Source: Pseudomonas sp. MM213 (GTDB lineage: Bacteria > Pseudomonadota > Gammaproteobacteria > Pseudomonadales > Pseudomonadaceae). From it: a DNA stretch of 64,000 bases. The notes under the pieces were generated by a model that saw only the letters and a list, made by a program, of their open reading frames with translations, was not told where the DNA came from and ran no database searches. Below are positions 50,593 to 60,254 of the stretch, piece after piece. The position numbers and the translations under genes were made by a program. The stretch lies in the NCBI RefSeq assembly GCF_020423045.1, contig NZ_CP081943.1, positions 3,658,001 through 3,722,000 on the forward strand. Reading direction: 5' to 3'. Each line of letters starts with the position of its first letter. Position 1 is the first letter of the stretch.

Positions 50593-52659
50593 TTACGCGT
50601 CCGGCAAGGCCTGGAATGGCGATTCTTTATCCGTACGCTCTTTTTTACCCCAGGCGGCAATGCCGACCTTGAGTGCATAGAACAGGATACTGAACACCAC
50701 GAACAGGAACAGCGCGGTCAGCGTTGCGTTGGTGTAGGCGTTGAAAATCACGTGTTGCATCTGGGTGATGTCCTTGGCCGGGGCGAGGATCTGACCGTTG
50801 GCCAGCGCATCGCTGTATTTTTTGGCCAGCGACAGGAAGCCGATCGCCGGGTTGGCGTCGAACAGCTTGATGAAGCCGGCGGTGGTGGTGCAGATCAGCA
50901 GCCAGACCGCTGGCACCATGGTCACCCAGACGTAGCGTTGGCGTTTCATTTTGATCAGCACGACGGTGCCGAGCATCAGCGCGATACCGGCCAGCATCTG
51001 GTTGGAGATACCGAACAGCGGCCACAAGGTGTTGATGCCACCCAGCGGATCGATCACGCCCTGATACAGCAACCAGCCCCACATCGCCACACAACCGGCG
51101 GTGGCGATCAGGTTGGCGGTCCAGGATTCGGTGCGTTTCAGCGCCGGCACGAAGGAGCCGAGCAAGTCCTGCAACATGAAGCGACCGGCACGGGTACCGG
51201 CGTCCACCGCTGTCAGGATGAACAGCGCTTCGAACAGGATCGCAAAGTGGTACCAGAACGCCATGGTGTTTTCACCCGGCAGGACACTGTGCAGGATCTG
51301 CGCAATACCGACCGCCAGGGTCGGCGCACCGCCGGCGCGGGCCAGGATGGTGGTTTCACCGATGTCCTTGGCCACCGTTTGCAGCGCTTCCGGGGTAATT
51401 GCAAAGCCCCAGCTGCTGACAGTTTGTGCAACCGCGACCACGTCACCACCGACGACGGCCGCCGGGCTGTTCATGGCGAAATACACGCCTGGCTCGATCA
51501 CCGAAGCGGCAACCATCGCCATGATGGCCACGAACGATTCCATCAACATGCCGCCGTAACCGATGTAACGGGCGTTGACCTCGTTATCCAGCAGTTTTGG
51601 CGTGGTGCCGGAGGAGATCAGCGCGTGGAAGCCCGAGACCGCGCCACAGGCGATGGTGATGAACAGGAATGGGAACAGACCGCCTTTCCATACCGGACCG
51701 GTGCCATCGATGAACTGGGTCAGCGCCGGCATTTTCAGCTCGGGCATGGTGACCAGGATGCCGATCGCCAGCGCGATGATGGTGCCGATTTTCAGGAACG
51801 TCGACAGGTAGTCACGCGGAGCCAGAATCAGCCACACCGGCAAAGAGGCAGCGACGAAACCGTAACCGACCAGCATCCACGTGATCTGCACGCCAGTGAA
51901 GGTGAAGGCTTTGGCCCAGACCGGGTCCGCGGCAATCTGCCCGCCCAGCCAGATCGAACCCAGCAGCAACAGCACGCCGACGATGGAGATCTCACCGATG
52001 CGGCCCGGGCGGATGTAGCGCATGTAGATGCCCATGAACATCGCGATCGGGATAGTCGCCATCACCGTGAAAATGCCCCACGGGCTCTCGGCCAGGGCTT
52101 TTACGACGATCAGAGCCAGCACCGCGAGGATGATGATCATGATCAGGAAGCAGCCGAACAGCGCGATGGTGCCGGGGATGCGGCCCATTTCTTCGCGGAC
52201 CATGTCGCCCAGGGAGCGGCCGTTGCGGCGGGTGGACATGAACAGGACCATGAAGTCCTGAACCGCACCGGCCAGCACCACACCGGCAATCAGCCACAGC
52301 GTGCCGGGCAAGTAGCCCATCTGCGCCGCCAACACCGGACCGACCAATGGCCCTGCGCCGGCAATGGCTGCGAAGTGGTGACCGAAAAGGATGTGTTTGT
52401 TGGTCGGGACGTAGTCCAGACCATCATTGTTGAGCACAGCGGGGGTGGCCCGTCGTGAATCGAGTTGCATCACGTTGTTAGCGATGAACAGACTGTAATA
52501 ACGGTACGCAACCAGATAAATGGCCACGGCAGCGACCACAATCCACAAGGCGTTGATTGCCTCGCCTCGACGCAATGCCACTACGCCAAGGGCGCACGCT
52601 CCTACGATTGCCAGCAGCAGCCAGGGTAGGTGGCGTAGCGGGCTATTATTATTTTTCAT
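50593..52659 (-). CDS. cstA: Carbon starvation/pyruvate-type transporter CstA
   Basis: Large inner-membrane transporter (688 residues, about 16-18 TM helices) of the CstA family, linked to peptide or pyruvate uptake. Marks: [40 protein letters not shown], and [23 protein letters not shown] at 52659 gives a charged N-terminus before the first helix ([16 protein letters not shown]). With ybdD it forms a leftward pair; mapZ is divergent 158 bp away. Regulation not readable: no clear CRP/Vfr site recognised. Confidence 0.93.
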   Translation of the reverse strand: MKNNNSPLRHLPWLLLAIVGACALGVVALRRGEAINALWIVVAAVAIYLVAYRYYSLFIANNVMQLDSRRATPAVLNNDGLDYVPTNKHILFGHHFAAIAGAGPLVGPVLAAQMGYLPGTLWLIAGVVLAGAVQDFMVLFMSTRRNGRSLGDMVREEMGRIPGTIALFGCFLIMIIILAVLALIVVKALAESPWGIFTVMATIPIAMFMGIYMRYIRPGRIGEISIVGVLLLLGSIWLGGQIAADPVWAKAFTFTGVQITWMLVGYGFVAASLPVWLILAPRDYLSTFLKIGTIIALAIGILVTMPELKMPALTQFIDGTGPVWKGGLFPFLFITIACGAVSGFHALISSGTTPKLLDNEVNARYIGYGGMLMESFVAIMAMVAASVIEPGVYFAMNSPAAVVGGDVVAVAQTVSSWGFAITPEALQTVAKDIGETTILARAGGAPTLAVGIAQILHSVLPGENTMAFWYHFAILFEALFILTAVDAGTRAGRFMLQDLLGSFVPALKRTESWTANLIATAGCVAMWGWLLYQGVIDPLGGINTLWPLFGISNQMLAGIALMLGTVVLIKMKRQRYVWVTMVPAVWLLICTTTAGFIKLFDANPAIGFLSLAKKYSDALANGQILAPAKDITQMQHVIFNAYTNATLTALFLFVVFSILFYALKVGIAAWGKKERTDKESPFQALPDA

Positions 52660-52817
52660 TTTTTTATTCCAGCCAGGGTGGACAAGAAAGACAGCCACCC
52701 CGAGTTTAGCTCTCCTGACGGCAAAGGCCATACCCGACATTGGTCTAGACGCCCGTGTCAGCTGGCAGGCTTTGACAATGCGGGTCTATAGTCAGCGGAC
52801 ATTAAGAGGAATAAGAC

Positions 52818-53186
52818 ATGAGCGAACACCCTGCCAATCGCCGCCGCTTCAAACGTATTGCGTTCGATGCCCGAACCGAGCTTTGCCAAGGGGAATTCAT
52901 CTGGCCAGTGAAGCTGATTGACTTGTCGCTCAAGGGAATACTGATCGAGCGACCCGAGCCGTGGCTGGGCGACCCGAAAAAGATGTTTTCTGTCGACATT
53001 CATCTCAGCAAGGACTTTGACATCAAGATGGATGTGCAACTGACGCACGACGATCCTCGCCATTTGGGATTCGTTTGCCGATACATCAGCCTGGAATCCA
53101 TCGAGCGGCTGCGGCGATTGATCGAGCTCAATCTGGGGGATCCGCAGGAGCTGGAGCGCGAGTTGGGTGCCCTGATCGAAGTCTGA
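52818..53186 (+). CDS. mapZ: PilZ-domain c-di-GMP receptor MapZ
   Basis: Single PilZ domain, 122 residues. Both binding motifs are present: RRRFKR (residues 8-13, RxxxR) and DLSLKG (35-40, DxSxxG). It is the likely orthologue of PA4608 (MapZ), which on binding c-di-GMP docks with the chemotaxis methyltransferase CheR1 to alter flagellar switching. The gene context (cstA upstream, radA downstream) matches that locus. Strong AGAGGAATAAG site. With MorA it gives a synthesis/degradation and receptor pair within 10 kb. Confidence 0.9.
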   Translation: MSEHPANRRRFKRIAFDARTELCQGEFIWPVKLIDLSLKGILIERPEPWLGDPKKMFSVDIHLSKDFDIKMDVQLTHDDPRHLGFVCRYISLESIERLRRLIELNLGDPQELERELGALIEV

Positions 53187-53205
53187 AAACCCGACACCAA
53201 TCCAA

Positions 53206-53294
53206 TGTGGGAGTGAGCCTGCTCGCGATAGCTGTTTAACATTCAACGATGATGTTGACTGACAGTCCGCTATCGCGAGCAGGCTCGCTCCCAC
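53206..53294. repeat. REP doublet, GTGGGAGTGAGCCTGC class
   Basis: Ends 53206-53229 and 53271-53294 between the convergent mapZ and radA genes. Confidence 0.9.
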
Positions 53295-53318
53295 AGGATC
53301 GGTGTTCTATCTGGCAGG

Positions 53319-54686
53319 TTATTCGAACAGGGCGTCGAGGGCCTGTTCGAGGCGGGTAACGGCAATAATCTGCAATCCCGACGGAGACTCCTTCGGCGCA
53401 TTGCCCTTGGGCACGATGGCCCGTTTGAAGCCGTGCTTGGCCGCTTCTTTCAAGCGTTCCTGCCCGCTCGGCACCGGACGCACTTCGCCAGACAAACCGA
53501 CTTCGCCGAACACCAGCAGATCATGGGGCAATGGCCGGTTGCGCAAACTGGACATGACCGCCGCCATCAGCGCCAGGTCGGATGCGGTTTCCAACACCTT
53601 CACGCCACCCACCACGTTGAGGAACACGTCCTGGTCGTGGGTCGGAATGCCGCCGTGTCGATGCAGAACCGCCAGCAACATCGCCAGTCGGTTCTGATCC
53701 AGCCCCAACGTGACCCGACGCGGGTTGGCCAGATGGCTGTCATCCACCAACGCCTGAACCTCCACCAGCATCGGTCGGGTCCCTTCCCACGTTGCCATGA
53801 CCACACTGCCCGGGACTTCTTCCTGTGCACGAGTAAGAAAAATCGCCGAAGGGTTGGAGACTTCTTTCAAACCCTTGTCGGTCATGCCGAACACGCCCAG
53901 TTCGTTGACCGCGCCAAAACGGTTCTTCACCGCCCGCAGCAAGCGCAAGCGACCGTCGGATTCGCCCTCGAAATACAGCACGGTATCGACCATGTGCTCC
54001 AGCACGCGCGGTCCGGCCAGCGCACCTTCTTTCGTCACGTGGCCAACCAGAAAAATGGCTGTGCCACTCTGTTTGGCATAACGCACCAGCAAGGCCGCGC
54101 TCTCCCGCACCTGGGACACGCCGCCCGGTGCCGATTGCAGCTGCTCGGTGAAAATCGTCTGAATCGAGTCGATCACCATGACCTTGGGCTTTTCGACCCG
54201 GGCGGTGGCTATGATGGTTTCGATGCAGGTTTCGGTCATGACCCGCAGTTGATCCTGCGGTAATCCCAGGCGTCGGGCGCGCATGGCCACTTGCTGCTGG
54301 GACTCTTCGCCCGTGACGTACAACGCCGGCATGCTCTTGGCGAGGTTGCACAAGGTTTGCAAGAGGATGGTTGATTTGCCGATGCCCGGATCACCGCCGA
54401 TCAAAACCACCGAACCGTCCACCAGCCCGCCACCCAGGACGCGATCGAGCTCACTGGATGCAGTGGAAAAGCGCGGTATTTCTTCGACGCTGACTTCGGC
54501 CAGGGTCTTGATCTGTGCCTGTTGGCCGGTCCAGCCGGTGCGGCCGCTGGGGGCTGCGGCACCGCCGCTCTCGACCATGGTTTCGGTCAAGGTGTTCCAG
54601 GCCCCGCACTCGCCGCACTGGCCGGCCCACTTGGGGAAGGTTGAGCCGCACTCGGTGCAGCCGTACATGCGTTTGGCCTTGGCCAT
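53319..54686 (-). CDS. radA: DNA repair protein RadA (Sms)
   Basis: RecA-like ATPase (455 residues) that drives branch migration in recombination. Zinc finger Cys10/13/24/27 (CTECGSTFPKWAGQCGEC), Walker A GGDPGIGKSTILLQ, the RadA-specific KNRFG motif, and a C-terminal Lon-like P domain lacking the catalytic dyad. ATG at 54686 starts MAKAKRMYGC. The lower-GC gap upstream (657 bp) holds its promoter. Confidence 0.96.
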   Translation of the reverse strand: MAKAKRMYGCTECGSTFPKWAGQCGECGAWNTLTETMVESGGAAAPSGRTGWTGQQAQIKTLAEVSVEEIPRFSTASSELDRVLGGGLVDGSVVLIGGDPGIGKSTILLQTLCNLAKSMPALYVTGEESQQQVAMRARRLGLPQDQLRVMTETCIETIIATARVEKPKVMVIDSIQTIFTEQLQSAPGGVSQVRESAALLVRYAKQSGTAIFLVGHVTKEGALAGPRVLEHMVDTVLYFEGESDGRLRLLRAVKNRFGAVNELGVFGMTDKGLKEVSNPSAIFLTRAQEEVPGSVVMATWEGTRPMLVEVQALVDDSHLANPRRVTLGLDQNRLAMLLAVLHRHGGIPTHDQDVFLNVVGGVKVLETASDLALMAAVMSSLRNRPLPHDLLVFGEVGLSGEVRPVPSGQERLKEAAKHGFKRAIVPKGNAPKESPSGLQIIAVTRLEQALDALFE

Positions 54687-55343
54687 CTGAACTCCCGGCA
54701 AAAACCGCGATGATAGCTCAGCTGGGCTGGATCAGTGCGACGGAGTTGCCAAATGGAATTGTGCGGCAACTTGTTCGATTCTCGAGACAACGACAGCGTT
54801 GCAACTTTCATAACTTGTACAACGCGCTGCCAAAATAACTCGACCAACGTTAAATCCAAAACCCACAAAGCTGTACAACTCTTAACACTCTGCAAACTTA
54901 ACGTACAACATCACCTAACAAACCAAGAGTTTAATACTGAAAATCAAATCGATGGCTTTACGGCATCACGCATTCTGTGTTTTTCCAGCCACTATTTTCC
55001 GAACCAGGAACTTATACTTGAAGTTAACCGCTGTAAAACTTATAGCACGCACTCTCCCATTACACTCAACAAGTCGCTCCTGTGACGCACGCACTTTTGA
55101 TAAGGACCACCACCTCCATCGCTGATCAGCGCAAGCGACTGAATGACGAACAACACCCTTCAGATGGATAGCGGGCACACACCTGAAAAACGCAGATCAA
55201 TGCACCAATGATGGCATTTTGAAAACTTTTTACCGTTGCCCCGGTCGATAGCAGGCAAGCGCTGTAAGCAGTTGTTTCGGGCAAGAACCATTTGGCTGAT
55301 TTACACTGCGTTACCAACCTCATCTGTAACAAGGAAATAACCT
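54687..55343. other. Lower-GC gap between radA and mscL
   Basis: 657 bp richer in A/T than the neighbours, especially 54840-55080. It contains promoters for radA (left) and mscL (right). A 116-codon frame at 54735-55085 has no ribosome site and no similarity I recognise, so no gene is called. In PAO1 several genes lie here (katB region, from memory), so this may be remnant sequence. Confidence 0.6.
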
Positions 55344-55760
55344 ATGGGCGTGCTAAATGAGTTCAAGGCCTTCGCGGTAAAAGGCAACGTGGTCGACATG
55401 GCCGTCGGTATCATCATCGGTGCCGCCTTCGGCAAGATCGTTTCGTCGTTTGTCGGCGACGTGGTCATGCCGCCAATCGGCCTGCTGATCGGTGGGGTGG
55501 ATTTCAGTGATCTCGCCATTACGCTCAAGGCCGCCAGCGGCGACGCCCCCGCAGTGGTGCTGGCGTACGGTAAATTCATCCAGAGCATGATCGACTTCAT
55601 CATCGTCGCGTTCGCGATTTTCATGGGCGTCAAAGCCATCAATCGCTTGAAGCGCGAAGAAGCCGTTGCGCCCACCCTGCCGCCGGTTCCGACCAAGGAA
55701 GAGGAGCTGTTGGGTGAAATTCGCGATCTGTTGAAGGCTCAGAACAATCGGCCAGAATGA
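55344..55760 (+). CDS. mscL: Large-conductance mechanosensitive channel MscL
   Basis: Pentameric inner-membrane channel of 138 residues that opens under hypo-osmotic tension. N-terminal [20 protein letters not shown], pore helix [20 protein letters not shown], second TM with [20 protein letters not shown], and a Glu-rich cytoplasmic bundle. AAGGAA ribosome site. Shares a bidirectional terminator with fpr. Confidence 0.97.
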   Translation: MGVLNEFKAFAVKGNVVDMAVGIIIGAAFGKIVSSFVGDVVMPPIGLLIGGVDFSDLAITLKAASGDAPAVVLAYGKFIQSMIDFIIVAFAIFMGVKAINRLKREEAVAPTLPPVPTKEEELLGEIRDLLKAQNNRPE

Positions 55761-55773
55761 TCTGATGCAGGTA

Positions 55774-55804
55774 AAAACGGCGCCTTCGAGGCGCCGTTTT
55801 TTTT
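55774..55804. terminator. Bidirectional terminator between mscL and fpr
   Basis: Stem AACGGCGCC/GGCGCCGTT with loop TTCGA, A-run on the left and T8 on the right. Confidence 0.93.
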
Positions 55805-56579
55805 ACCAGTAGTTTTCCACCGCCACGTGCCCGGGGCGTCGGCTGAGACTCAAGTGCATGTCACGCTGTTTGAGCAGTTTTCGCGTGTCATCGATCATCT
55901 GCGGGTTACCACACAGCATGACCCGCGAATGCTCGGACGTCATTGCCACACCCGCCGCCCGCTCCAGTTCGCTACTCTCGATCAAGGTGGTGATCCGGCC
56001 ATTCAAGGCACCTGGATGCTGCTCGCGGGTGACGGTGGCAATGTATTGAAACTTGTGCGCGTACTCGGCCAGATAGTCACGCTGCATCAATTCCGCGATC
56101 AGTTCCTGATACGCCAGCTCCCGGGCTTCGCGCACGCTGTAGACCAGGATGATTCGCTCGAACTTCTCCCAGACCTCGAAGTCCTGCAGGATCGACAGAA
56201 ACGGCGCCACGCCCGTGCCGGTGGATAACAACCAGAGATCCCGCCCATCGATGAAGCGATCAAGCGTCAGGTATCCAAAGGCTTGGCGGTCGACCAGCAG
56301 CGTATCGTCGACGCCCAGCCGACTCAGCTCACTGGTGAACTCGCCCCCCGGCACCACGATGGAAAAGAATTCGAGGAACTCGTCGTAAGGCGAAGACACC
56401 ATGGAATAGGCACGCCAAACAACGCTGCCGTCAGCCTTGGTCACGCCCAGCCGGGCGAATTGCCCCGCACGAAAACGAAAGCCCGGATCCCGCGTCGTGC
56501 GCAGGGTGAACAGGCTCGGGGTCAACGGCTTGACGTCGAGCAGGGTCTGGCGCGTGAATTTTTCTGCACTGGCAGTCAT
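55803..56579 (-). CDS. fpr: Ferredoxin/flavodoxin-NADP+ reductase (Fpr-type)
   Basis: FAD enzyme of 258 residues that moves electrons between NADPH and ferredoxin or flavodoxin. FAD-binding RAYSMVSSP (RxYS), NADP-binding STGTGVAPFLSIL, and the C-terminal aromatic end VENYW as in bacterial FNRs. ATG at 56579 chosen. Several Fpr paralogues exist in pseudomonads (FprA/FprB); position beside mscL matches PA4615 as I recall. Possible role in oxidative stress or Fe-S repair. Confidence 0.9.
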   Translation of the reverse strand: MTASAEKFTRQTLLDVKPLTPSLFTLRTTRDPGFRFRAGQFARLGVTKADGSVVWRAYSMVSSPYDEFLEFFSIVVPGGEFTSELSRLGVDDTLLVDRQAFGYLTLDRFIDGRDLWLLSTGTGVAPFLSILQDFEVWEKFERIILVYSVREARELAYQELIAELMQRDYLAEYAHKFQYIATVTREQHPGALNGRITTLIESSELERAAGVAMTSEHSRVMLCGNPQMIDDTRKLLKQRDMHLSLSRRPGHVAVENYW

Positions 56580-56912
56580 GGTGCGCTCCATTCAACAGAT
56601 TGCATCCAGTGTCCCGCAAAGCGGGAAAAACAAACACCGATGATTTGTAGTGTCTTTAATTATCAACCTGAACATTACAAAGAGTATTTGATCTTTTCAG
56701 ACGTACCATTCAGTTAATAAAACGGCCAATGAAATTAAACTCGACATTCAAAACCCGCCGCATTTTTAAAAATCCCATTAGAACTTGATATTTATTTTTT
56801 AAAGCGCAGTAAAGCCAAAAAATCTCACCTTTATGTACGAATCATCCTACACTCGGCTCGTGCAGGATTTCGGATCCAATCAGCACCCCGGCAGATTGTA
56901 AAATGGAGATAC
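56580..56912. other. AT-rich intergenic stretch upstream of the LuxR gene
   Basis: 333 bp, markedly AT-rich from 56640, holding the divergent upstream regions of fpr and the LuxR-type gene. No lux-box-like palindrome recognised and no gene seen. Confidence 0.6.
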
Positions 56913-57647
56913 ATGATGGAGCGGTGGAAGGAGTCACAACTCAACCAACTATCGAGCACGAAGCATATTGATGCCGCGTACCCGATCGCACTTGAATTCG
57001 CGAAAAACATCGGGTTTAAATTTTTCGCTTTTTCAACTACTTATCAAACAAAAAGCAACCAGCTCAATACTATCCGACACAACAATTACCCAACCATCTG
57101 GAACACGTATTATGAACAGAAAAACTTAAGCTCGGTGGACCCGGTAGTAGCTCATTGCAATCACTCAATGCTGCCCATTATGAGGAGCGAAACGCTTTTC
57201 TCCAAGGTTCCTTCCCTGTGGGAGGCCCTGGAAACGCATGGTTTGCAGCACGGCTGGTCACAATCGCTGCATGACGAAGAGAGCGGCCTGTGCAGTATTC
57301 TGAGCCTGGCAAGGAGCCATTACCCGATCACGGCCCTGGAGCTGTATGAAAACCTCGGTTTCTCGGTGTTCATGTGCCGTCATCTTCATGCGTTGATCGC
57401 ACAATCGTTGCCCAGGAAAATGCTGAAACCACCCGCTCCACATTTATCTCCACGGGAAATCGACGTATTGGAACTGGCGGCAGCCGGCAAGACGGCTGAA
57501 GAAAGCGCGCGAATTCTTAACCTGAGCGCACGGACCATCCATTTCCACATTCAAAGCGTGATTTTGAAACTCGGGGTCAGCAACAAGATTGCCGCGATCA
57601 TCGCCGCGATCAAGGCCGGTCACCTCAAAAGCACCTCGACACGTTGA
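56913..57647 (+). CDS. LuxR-type regulator without a cognate synthase (LuxR solo)
   Basis: Protein of 244 residues with an autoinducer-binding domain and a C-terminal LuxR HTH (LSPREIDVLELAAAGKTAEE to LSARTIHFHIQSV). Of the six conserved pocket residues, Trp63, Tyr67, Asp76, Pro77 and Gly125 are present, but the Trp of TraR position 85 is Arg91 (MLPIMRSE). So it may bind another ligand or none. No luxI in the window. The 5' half is clearly lower in GC than flanking genes, which suggests horizontal transfer or relaxed codon use. GGAGAT site before ATG. Confidence 0.88.
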   Translation: MMERWKESQLNQLSSTKHIDAAYPIALEFAKNIGFKFFAFSTTYQTKSNQLNTIRHNNYPTIWNTYYEQKNLSSVDPVVAHCNHSMLPIMRSETLFSKVPSLWEALETHGLQHGWSQSLHDEESGLCSILSLARSHYPITALELYENLGFSVFMCRHLHALIAQSLPRKMLKPPAPHLSPREIDVLELAAAGKTAEESARILNLSARTIHFHIQSVILKLGVSNKIAAIIAAIKAGHLKSTSTR

Positions 57648-57797
57648 TCGATTAAAACCTGCGAGTAACGTACCATTTGCGATTCCTCCTGAGTGTTGAC
57701 GTGTGAACCTTCACGACGCAGTGCACTCGGACGGCCTCGCCCGCTACAACGCCCCTGGGCCGCGGGATACCCGTTGATTTACCCAGAGCCCCGCCCC

Positions 57798-58922
57798 ATG
57801 CCTTTGCTCGAAACACCCTTCGCCCGCCTCGACCTGATCCGCCAGCCAGAACAGCAGAACGAACCGCTGCAAGCGTTTGATGCCGCCGACGAATACCTGC
57901 TCAATCACCTGGCCGAACAACAACCGGCTCCGGATACGCGTGTTTTGGTGCTCAACGACAGCTTTGGCGCATTGGCTGCCAGCCTCGCGGGCAAGGTTCA
58001 GGTGACCAGCAGCGGCGACTCGTTCCTGGCCTTTCAAGGCCTGGAAAAAAATCTGATCCGTAACGCTCAGGCATTTGATGCCGTGCCTCGCGTACCTGCC
58101 AGCGAAGCGTTTAGCGGCCCGTTTGATCGGGTCCTGATTCGTGTACCGAAAACCCTGGCCTTGCTGGAAGAACAACTGATCCGTCTGCAAAGCCAACTGG
58201 CGCCCGGCGCCCAAGTGATTGCCGGCGCCATGATCAAGCATCTGCCACGCGCCGCCGGGGATTTGCTGGAGCGCTACATCGGTCCGGTTCAAGCCTCGCT
58301 GGCGGTGAAAAAGGCTCGGCTGTTGATGGCCACCGCTGAAGCCAAAGCACCCGCGACGTCGCCCTACCCGACTCGCTATCAGCTCGATGCGCCGGCGATT
58401 GAACTGCTCAACCACGCCAATGTGTTCTGCCGCGAAGGGCTGGATATCGGTACCCGAGCCTTTTTGCCGCACTTGCCGACAAACCTCGGCGCGGCACGGG
58501 TCGCGGATCTGGGCTGCGGTAATGGCGTGTTGGCCATTGCCAGCGCTCTGCAAAACCCGCAGGCGCACTACACGCTGGTGGACGAATCCTTCATGGCCGT
58601 GCAATCGGCCGCCGAAAACTGGCGCGCGGCGCTGGGTGACCGGGACGTGATCGTGCGTGCCGGGGATGGTCTGGCCGGGCAGGAGCCGCAGTCACTGGAC
58701 GTGGTGCTGTGCAACCCCCCGTTTCACCAACAACAAGTCGTGGGCGATTTCCTCGCCTGGCGGATGTTCCAGCAAGCGCGCGAAGCGCTGGTGGTGGGCG
58801 GCGCGCTGTACATCGTCGGCAACCGTCATCTGGGTTATCACAGCAAACTGGCGCGGTTGTTCCGTGGCGTCGAACAAGTGGCGGCCACACCGAAGTTCGT
58901 GATCCTCAAAGCCCGAAAATAA
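57798..58922 (+). CDS. rlmG: 23S rRNA (G1835-N2) methyltransferase RlmG
   Basis: SAM-dependent methyltransferase of 374 residues with two Rossmann halves: a degenerate N-terminal one and a catalytic C-terminal one with VADLGCGNGVLAIA (motif I) and CNPPFHQQ (NPPF, motif IV for N2-guanine). Length and N-terminus (PLLETPFARLDLIRQPEQQ) match RlmG rather than RsmC. ATG at 57798; an upstream frame from 57693 lacks a ribosome site. Sits between the LuxR solo and the cio operon, convergent with the latter. Confidence 0.9.
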   Translation: MPLLETPFARLDLIRQPEQQNEPLQAFDAADEYLLNHLAEQQPAPDTRVLVLNDSFGALAASLAGKVQVTSSGDSFLAFQGLEKNLIRNAQAFDAVPRVPASEAFSGPFDRVLIRVPKTLALLEEQLIRLQSQLAPGAQVIAGAMIKHLPRAAGDLLERYIGPVQASLAVKKARLLMATAEAKAPATSPYPTRYQLDAPAIELLNHANVFCREGLDIGTRAFLPHLPTNLGAARVADLGCGNGVLAIASALQNPQAHYTLVDESFMAVQSAAENWRAALGDRDVIVRAGDGLAGQEPQSLDVVLCNPPFHQQQVVGDFLAWRMFQQAREALVVGGALYIVGNRHLGYHSKLARLFRGVEQVAATPKFVILKARK

Positions 58923-58930
58923 TCCCGGAC

Positions 58931-58960
58931 AAAAAAAACCCTCCAGCGCAGGAGGGTTGT
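58931..58960 (-). terminator. Terminator of the cio operon
   Basis: Stem AACCCTCC/GGAGGGTT with loop AGCGCA; T-tract only on the leftward strand (A8 at 58931-58938), so it mainly serves the cioA-cioB-DUF2474 mRNA. Confidence 0.85.
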
Positions 58961-59000
58961 AAATCCGTGCCGCAAGGCATCGGGATGGGATTTTGCGAAT

Positions 59001-59168
59001 TCAGTGGGTCGACAGGCCTGCGGCATTCATGAACATGCGCATCAGGCTCGCAACGATGAACAGCGCTACCACGCTGCCGGCCCAGATCATCGCCAGCCAG
59101 CCAAGCCGCTGCCAGAGCGGCTTTTTCTCTGCGGCCTGGATTTCTTCCAAAGTGTGTTTACCAGTCAT
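59001..59168 (-). CDS. DUF2474 family small membrane protein
   Basis: A 55-residue single-span protein: charged N-terminus (TGKHTLEEIQAAEKKPLWQR), one TM helix (LAMIWAGSVVALFIVASLM) and a short tail ending STH. DUF2474 proteins are coded after cioAB/cydAB-like genes and are thought to be CydX-like oxidase subunits; that role is inferred here. Ribosome site GGAGGG before the ATG. A single REP end (59216-59239) separates it from cioB by 75 bp. Confidence 0.88.
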   Translation of the reverse strand: MTGKHTLEEIQAAEKKPLWQRLGWLAMIWAGSVVALFIVASLMRMFMNAAGLSTH

Positions 59169-59215
59169 GGCGTTCCAACCCTCCTCTTCAAGGTTGATGG
59201 CGTCAGTGATGACGC

Positions 59216-59239
59216 CATCGCGAGCAAGCTTGCTCCTAC
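59216..59239. repeat. Single REP end inside the cio operon
   Basis: One unpaired copy (ATCGCGAGCAAGCTTGCTCC core) just after the cioB stop, with a short inner palindrome AGCAAGCTTGCT. Confidence 0.8.
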
Positions 59240-59243
59240 AGGA

Positions 59244-60251
59244 TTAGTGGTAACCATCTTCATGGGTGACCTTGCCGCGGAACACGTAGTAGCTCCAGAA
59301 GGTGTAACCCAGGATGAACGGGATGATGAACAAGGTGCCGACCAGCATGAAGCCCTGGCTTTGCGGCGGTGCGGCGGCGTCCCAGATCGAGATCGACGGC
59401 GGCACGATGTTCGGCCACAGGCTGATGCCCAGACCGCTGTAGCCGAGGAAGATCAGCACCAGCGTCAGCAGGAACGGCGTGTAGTGCGCATTGCGAGCCA
59501 CAGCGCGGATCAGGCCGTACATGGTCACCAACACCAGAATCGGCACCGGCAGGAACCAGAACAGATTCGGCAACGTGAACCAGCGCGCGGCGATTTCCGC
59601 GTGAGCCAGCGGCGTCCAGATGCTGACGATACCAATCACCGCCAGCACCACGAACGCCAGCGGCCGCGCCAGGTTGTGCATCTGTTCCTGCAACTTGCCT
59701 TCGGTTTTCATGATCAGCCAAGTGCAACCGAGCAGCGCATAAGCCACCACCAACGCCACGCCGCAGAACATCGTGAACGGTGTCAGCCAATCCAGTGACC
59801 CGCCGGCGAACTGACGGTTGACCACCGGCAGCCCATCGATGAACGCACCCAACGCGACACCCTGGAAAAAGGTCGCGGCGATGGAGCCTCCAATGAACGC
59901 CTTGTCCCAGAGGTGGCGCTTGTCGTCCTTGGCCTTGAAGCGGAACTCGAACGCCACGCCGCGAAAGATCAGCCCGATCAGCATGAAAATCAGCGGCAGG
60001 TACAGCGCCGAGAGCACCACCGAATACGCCAGCGGGAAGGCGCCGAACAGCGCCGCACCGCCCAGCACCAGCCAGGTCTCATTGCCGTCCCAGACCGGTG
60101 CGACGGTGTTCATCATTACGTCACGGTCGGTCTTGCCCGGAATGAACGGGAAGAGAATCCCGATCCCCAGGTCGAAGCCGTCCATGACCACGTACATCAT
60201 GATGCCGAAGATGATGATCACGGCCCAGATCAGCGGAAGATCAATACCCAT
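59244..60251 (-). CDS. cioB: Cyanide-insensitive quinol oxidase subunit II (CioB/CydB)
   Basis: Subunit II of a bd-type oxidase, 335 residues, inner membrane, about eight to nine TM helices. N-terminus IDLPLIWAVIIIFGIMMYVV then MDGFDLGIGILFPF, and the later GNETWLVLGGAALFGAFP, are the CydB marks. 3 bp separate it from cioA, so they are cotranscribed. With CioA it oxidises ubiquinol and reduces O2 without proton pumping. Confidence 0.96.
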   Translation of the reverse strand: MGIDLPLIWAVIIIFGIMMYVVMDGFDLGIGILFPFIPGKTDRDVMMNTVAPVWDGNETWLVLGGAALFGAFPLAYSVVLSALYLPLIFMLIGLIFRGVAFEFRFKAKDDKRHLWDKAFIGGSIAATFFQGVALGAFIDGLPVVNRQFAGGSLDWLTPFTMFCGVALVVAYALLGCTWLIMKTEGKLQEQMHNLARPLAFVVLAVIGIVSIWTPLAHAEIAARWFTLPNLFWFLPVPILVLVTMYGLIRAVARNAHYTPFLLTLVLIFLGYSGLGISLWPNIVPPSISIWDAAAPPQSQGFMLVGTLFIIPFILGYTFWSYYVFRGKVTHEDGYH

Positions 60252-60254
60252 GAC

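Noticed and set aside
52772..52792. TTGACA plus TATAGT upstream of mapZ as a promoter
   Set aside because: The spacer is only 9 bp, too short for sigma-70; only the -10-like box could be real.
54735..55085. 116-codon frame in the AT-rich gap
   Set aside because: No ribosome site, unusual composition, no family recognised; more likely chance.
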